This document shows positions 7,183-7,550 of a DNA stretch of 7,550 nucleotides, piece by piece (position 1 is the first letter of the stretch; every line of letters starts with the position of its first letter). Under the pieces are notes generated by a model. It was given only the letters and a program-made list of their open reading frames with translations, was not told the origin of the DNA and did no database searches. The position numbers and the translations under genes were made by a program. Source of the stretch: Deltaproteobacteria bacterium (GTDB lineage Bacteria; Desulfobacterota; Desulfuromonadia; Geobacterales; Pseudopelobacteraceae). The stretch covers positions 1 through 7,550 of the forward strand of contig JAURXC010000131.1 in assembly GCA_030654645.1 (NCBI GenBank), written 5' to 3'.

Positions 7183-7216
7183 GTATCTGTCACTGAAAGC
7201 GAAGAATACACCATGA
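7169..7216 (+). CDS. Possible 15-codon leader peptide overlapping the dehydrogenase start
   Basis: A GTG lies 11 bases after AAGGAGG and opens a frame encoding MSPSLYLSLKAKNTP (GTG read as Met). Its TGA (7214-7216) overlaps the ATG of the next gene as ATGA. That gene itself has only a poor ribosome site, so translation may be passed on from this mini-frame. The GTG sits inside the hairpin. The spacing is long and the frame short, so it may be chance; no function is suggested by the peptide. Confidence 0.3.
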   Translation: MSPSLYLSLKAKNTP

Positions 7217-7550
7217 AAATCAACAACCTGCTTGTCCACCTTGAAAACAGCATTGATGCCTTCTCGCTCAAACCACGGCACATTGACCAGATCCGCAAGG
7301 TTCTTCCGGACACTCGTATTACCGTGGCCGAGGGGAACAGCGATTTCATGGATAAACTCCCCGAAGCCGAAGCTGCCCTGGTCTGGGTTTTCAAATCCTC
7401 CTGGTATGAAAGGGCCACAAAGCTGAAGCTGCTGTTTACGCCCGCTGCCGGGCACGACTGGGTTTCTGCTGATCCGTCCGGCCGGGTCAGGACTGTTTAC
7501 GGCAGCTTTCACGGGCGCATCATGCGCGAGAGCCTGCTCTCGATGATCCT
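7213..7550 (+). CDS. D-isomer-specific 2-hydroxyacid dehydrogenase, N-terminal part (3' end outside window)
   Basis: The visible part is 112 residues from the ATG at 7213, against about 310-330 for the family. It shows the N-terminal catalytic domain of NAD-dependent D-2-hydroxyacid dehydrogenases: an opening strand (MKINNLLVHLENS), then DKLPEAEAALVWVFKSSWYE, the substrate-side segment KLKLLFTPAAGHDWV (67-81), and VYGSFHGRIMRESLLSMIL running toward the dinucleotide-binding domain. The GxGxxG motif and the catalytic Arg/Glu/His lie beyond the window, so substrate and activity cannot be judged. No ATG, GTG or TTG lies in frame between the srkA stop and 7213, so this start is the best one despite a weak ribosome site. 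The gene lies 71 bases after srkA on the same strand and may be co-transcribed with it. Confidence 0.85.
   Translation, partial: MKINNLLVHLENSIDAFSLKPRHIDQIRKVLPDTRITVAEGNSDFMDKLPEAEAALVWVFKSSWYERATKLKLLFTPAAGHDWVSADPSGRVRTVYGSFHGRIMRESLLSMI

Overview
The window reads as ordinary chromosomal DNA from a Gram-negative, fairly GC-rich bacterium. It encodes an outer-membrane lipoprotein of an efflux pump and a proteobacterial-type SrkA/YihE kinase. The overall style would fit a Desulfuromonadales/Geobacter-like proteobacterium, but that placement is only an impression from gene content and cannot be proved from this sequence.

Minus strand, 5508 down to 1: a four-gene unit reads marR-type regulator, outer-membrane factor (NodT/TolC type, lipoprotein), periplasmic adaptor (HlyD/AcrA type) and RND inner-membrane pump (AcrB-like, cut by the window edge). 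The three pump genes are tightly coupled: a 4-base ATGA overlap, then a 3-base gap with the pump's ribosome binding site formed by the last two codons of the adaptor gene. Together they would form a tripartite proton-driven efflux system spanning the envelope, with the MarR protein as the likely local repressor. A 19-base sequence occurs twice with one mismatch and in opposite orientation, just before the outer-membrane-factor start and just before the marR start. It is the best candidate operator.

Middle, 5509 to 6154: this stretch has no intact gene and looks richer in AT. It holds a decayed pyridoxamine-phosphate-oxidase-like (FMN-binding) gene remnant on the plus strand, lacking its N-terminus and with a frame change at a run of six G. 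Further on is a good extended -10 promoter for the next gene.

Plus strand, 6155 to 7550: an intact SrkA (YihE/RdoA) stress-response Ser/Thr kinase gene is followed by a hairpin that contains a perfect Shine-Dalgarno sequence. A possible 15-codon leader reading frame ends on the start codon of the last gene, a D-2-hydroxyacid dehydrogenase cut by the window edge.

I see no transposase, CRISPR array, tRNA or rRNA, and no clear evidence of a wholly new system. The points worth a second look are regulatory or decay signals rather than new protein families.
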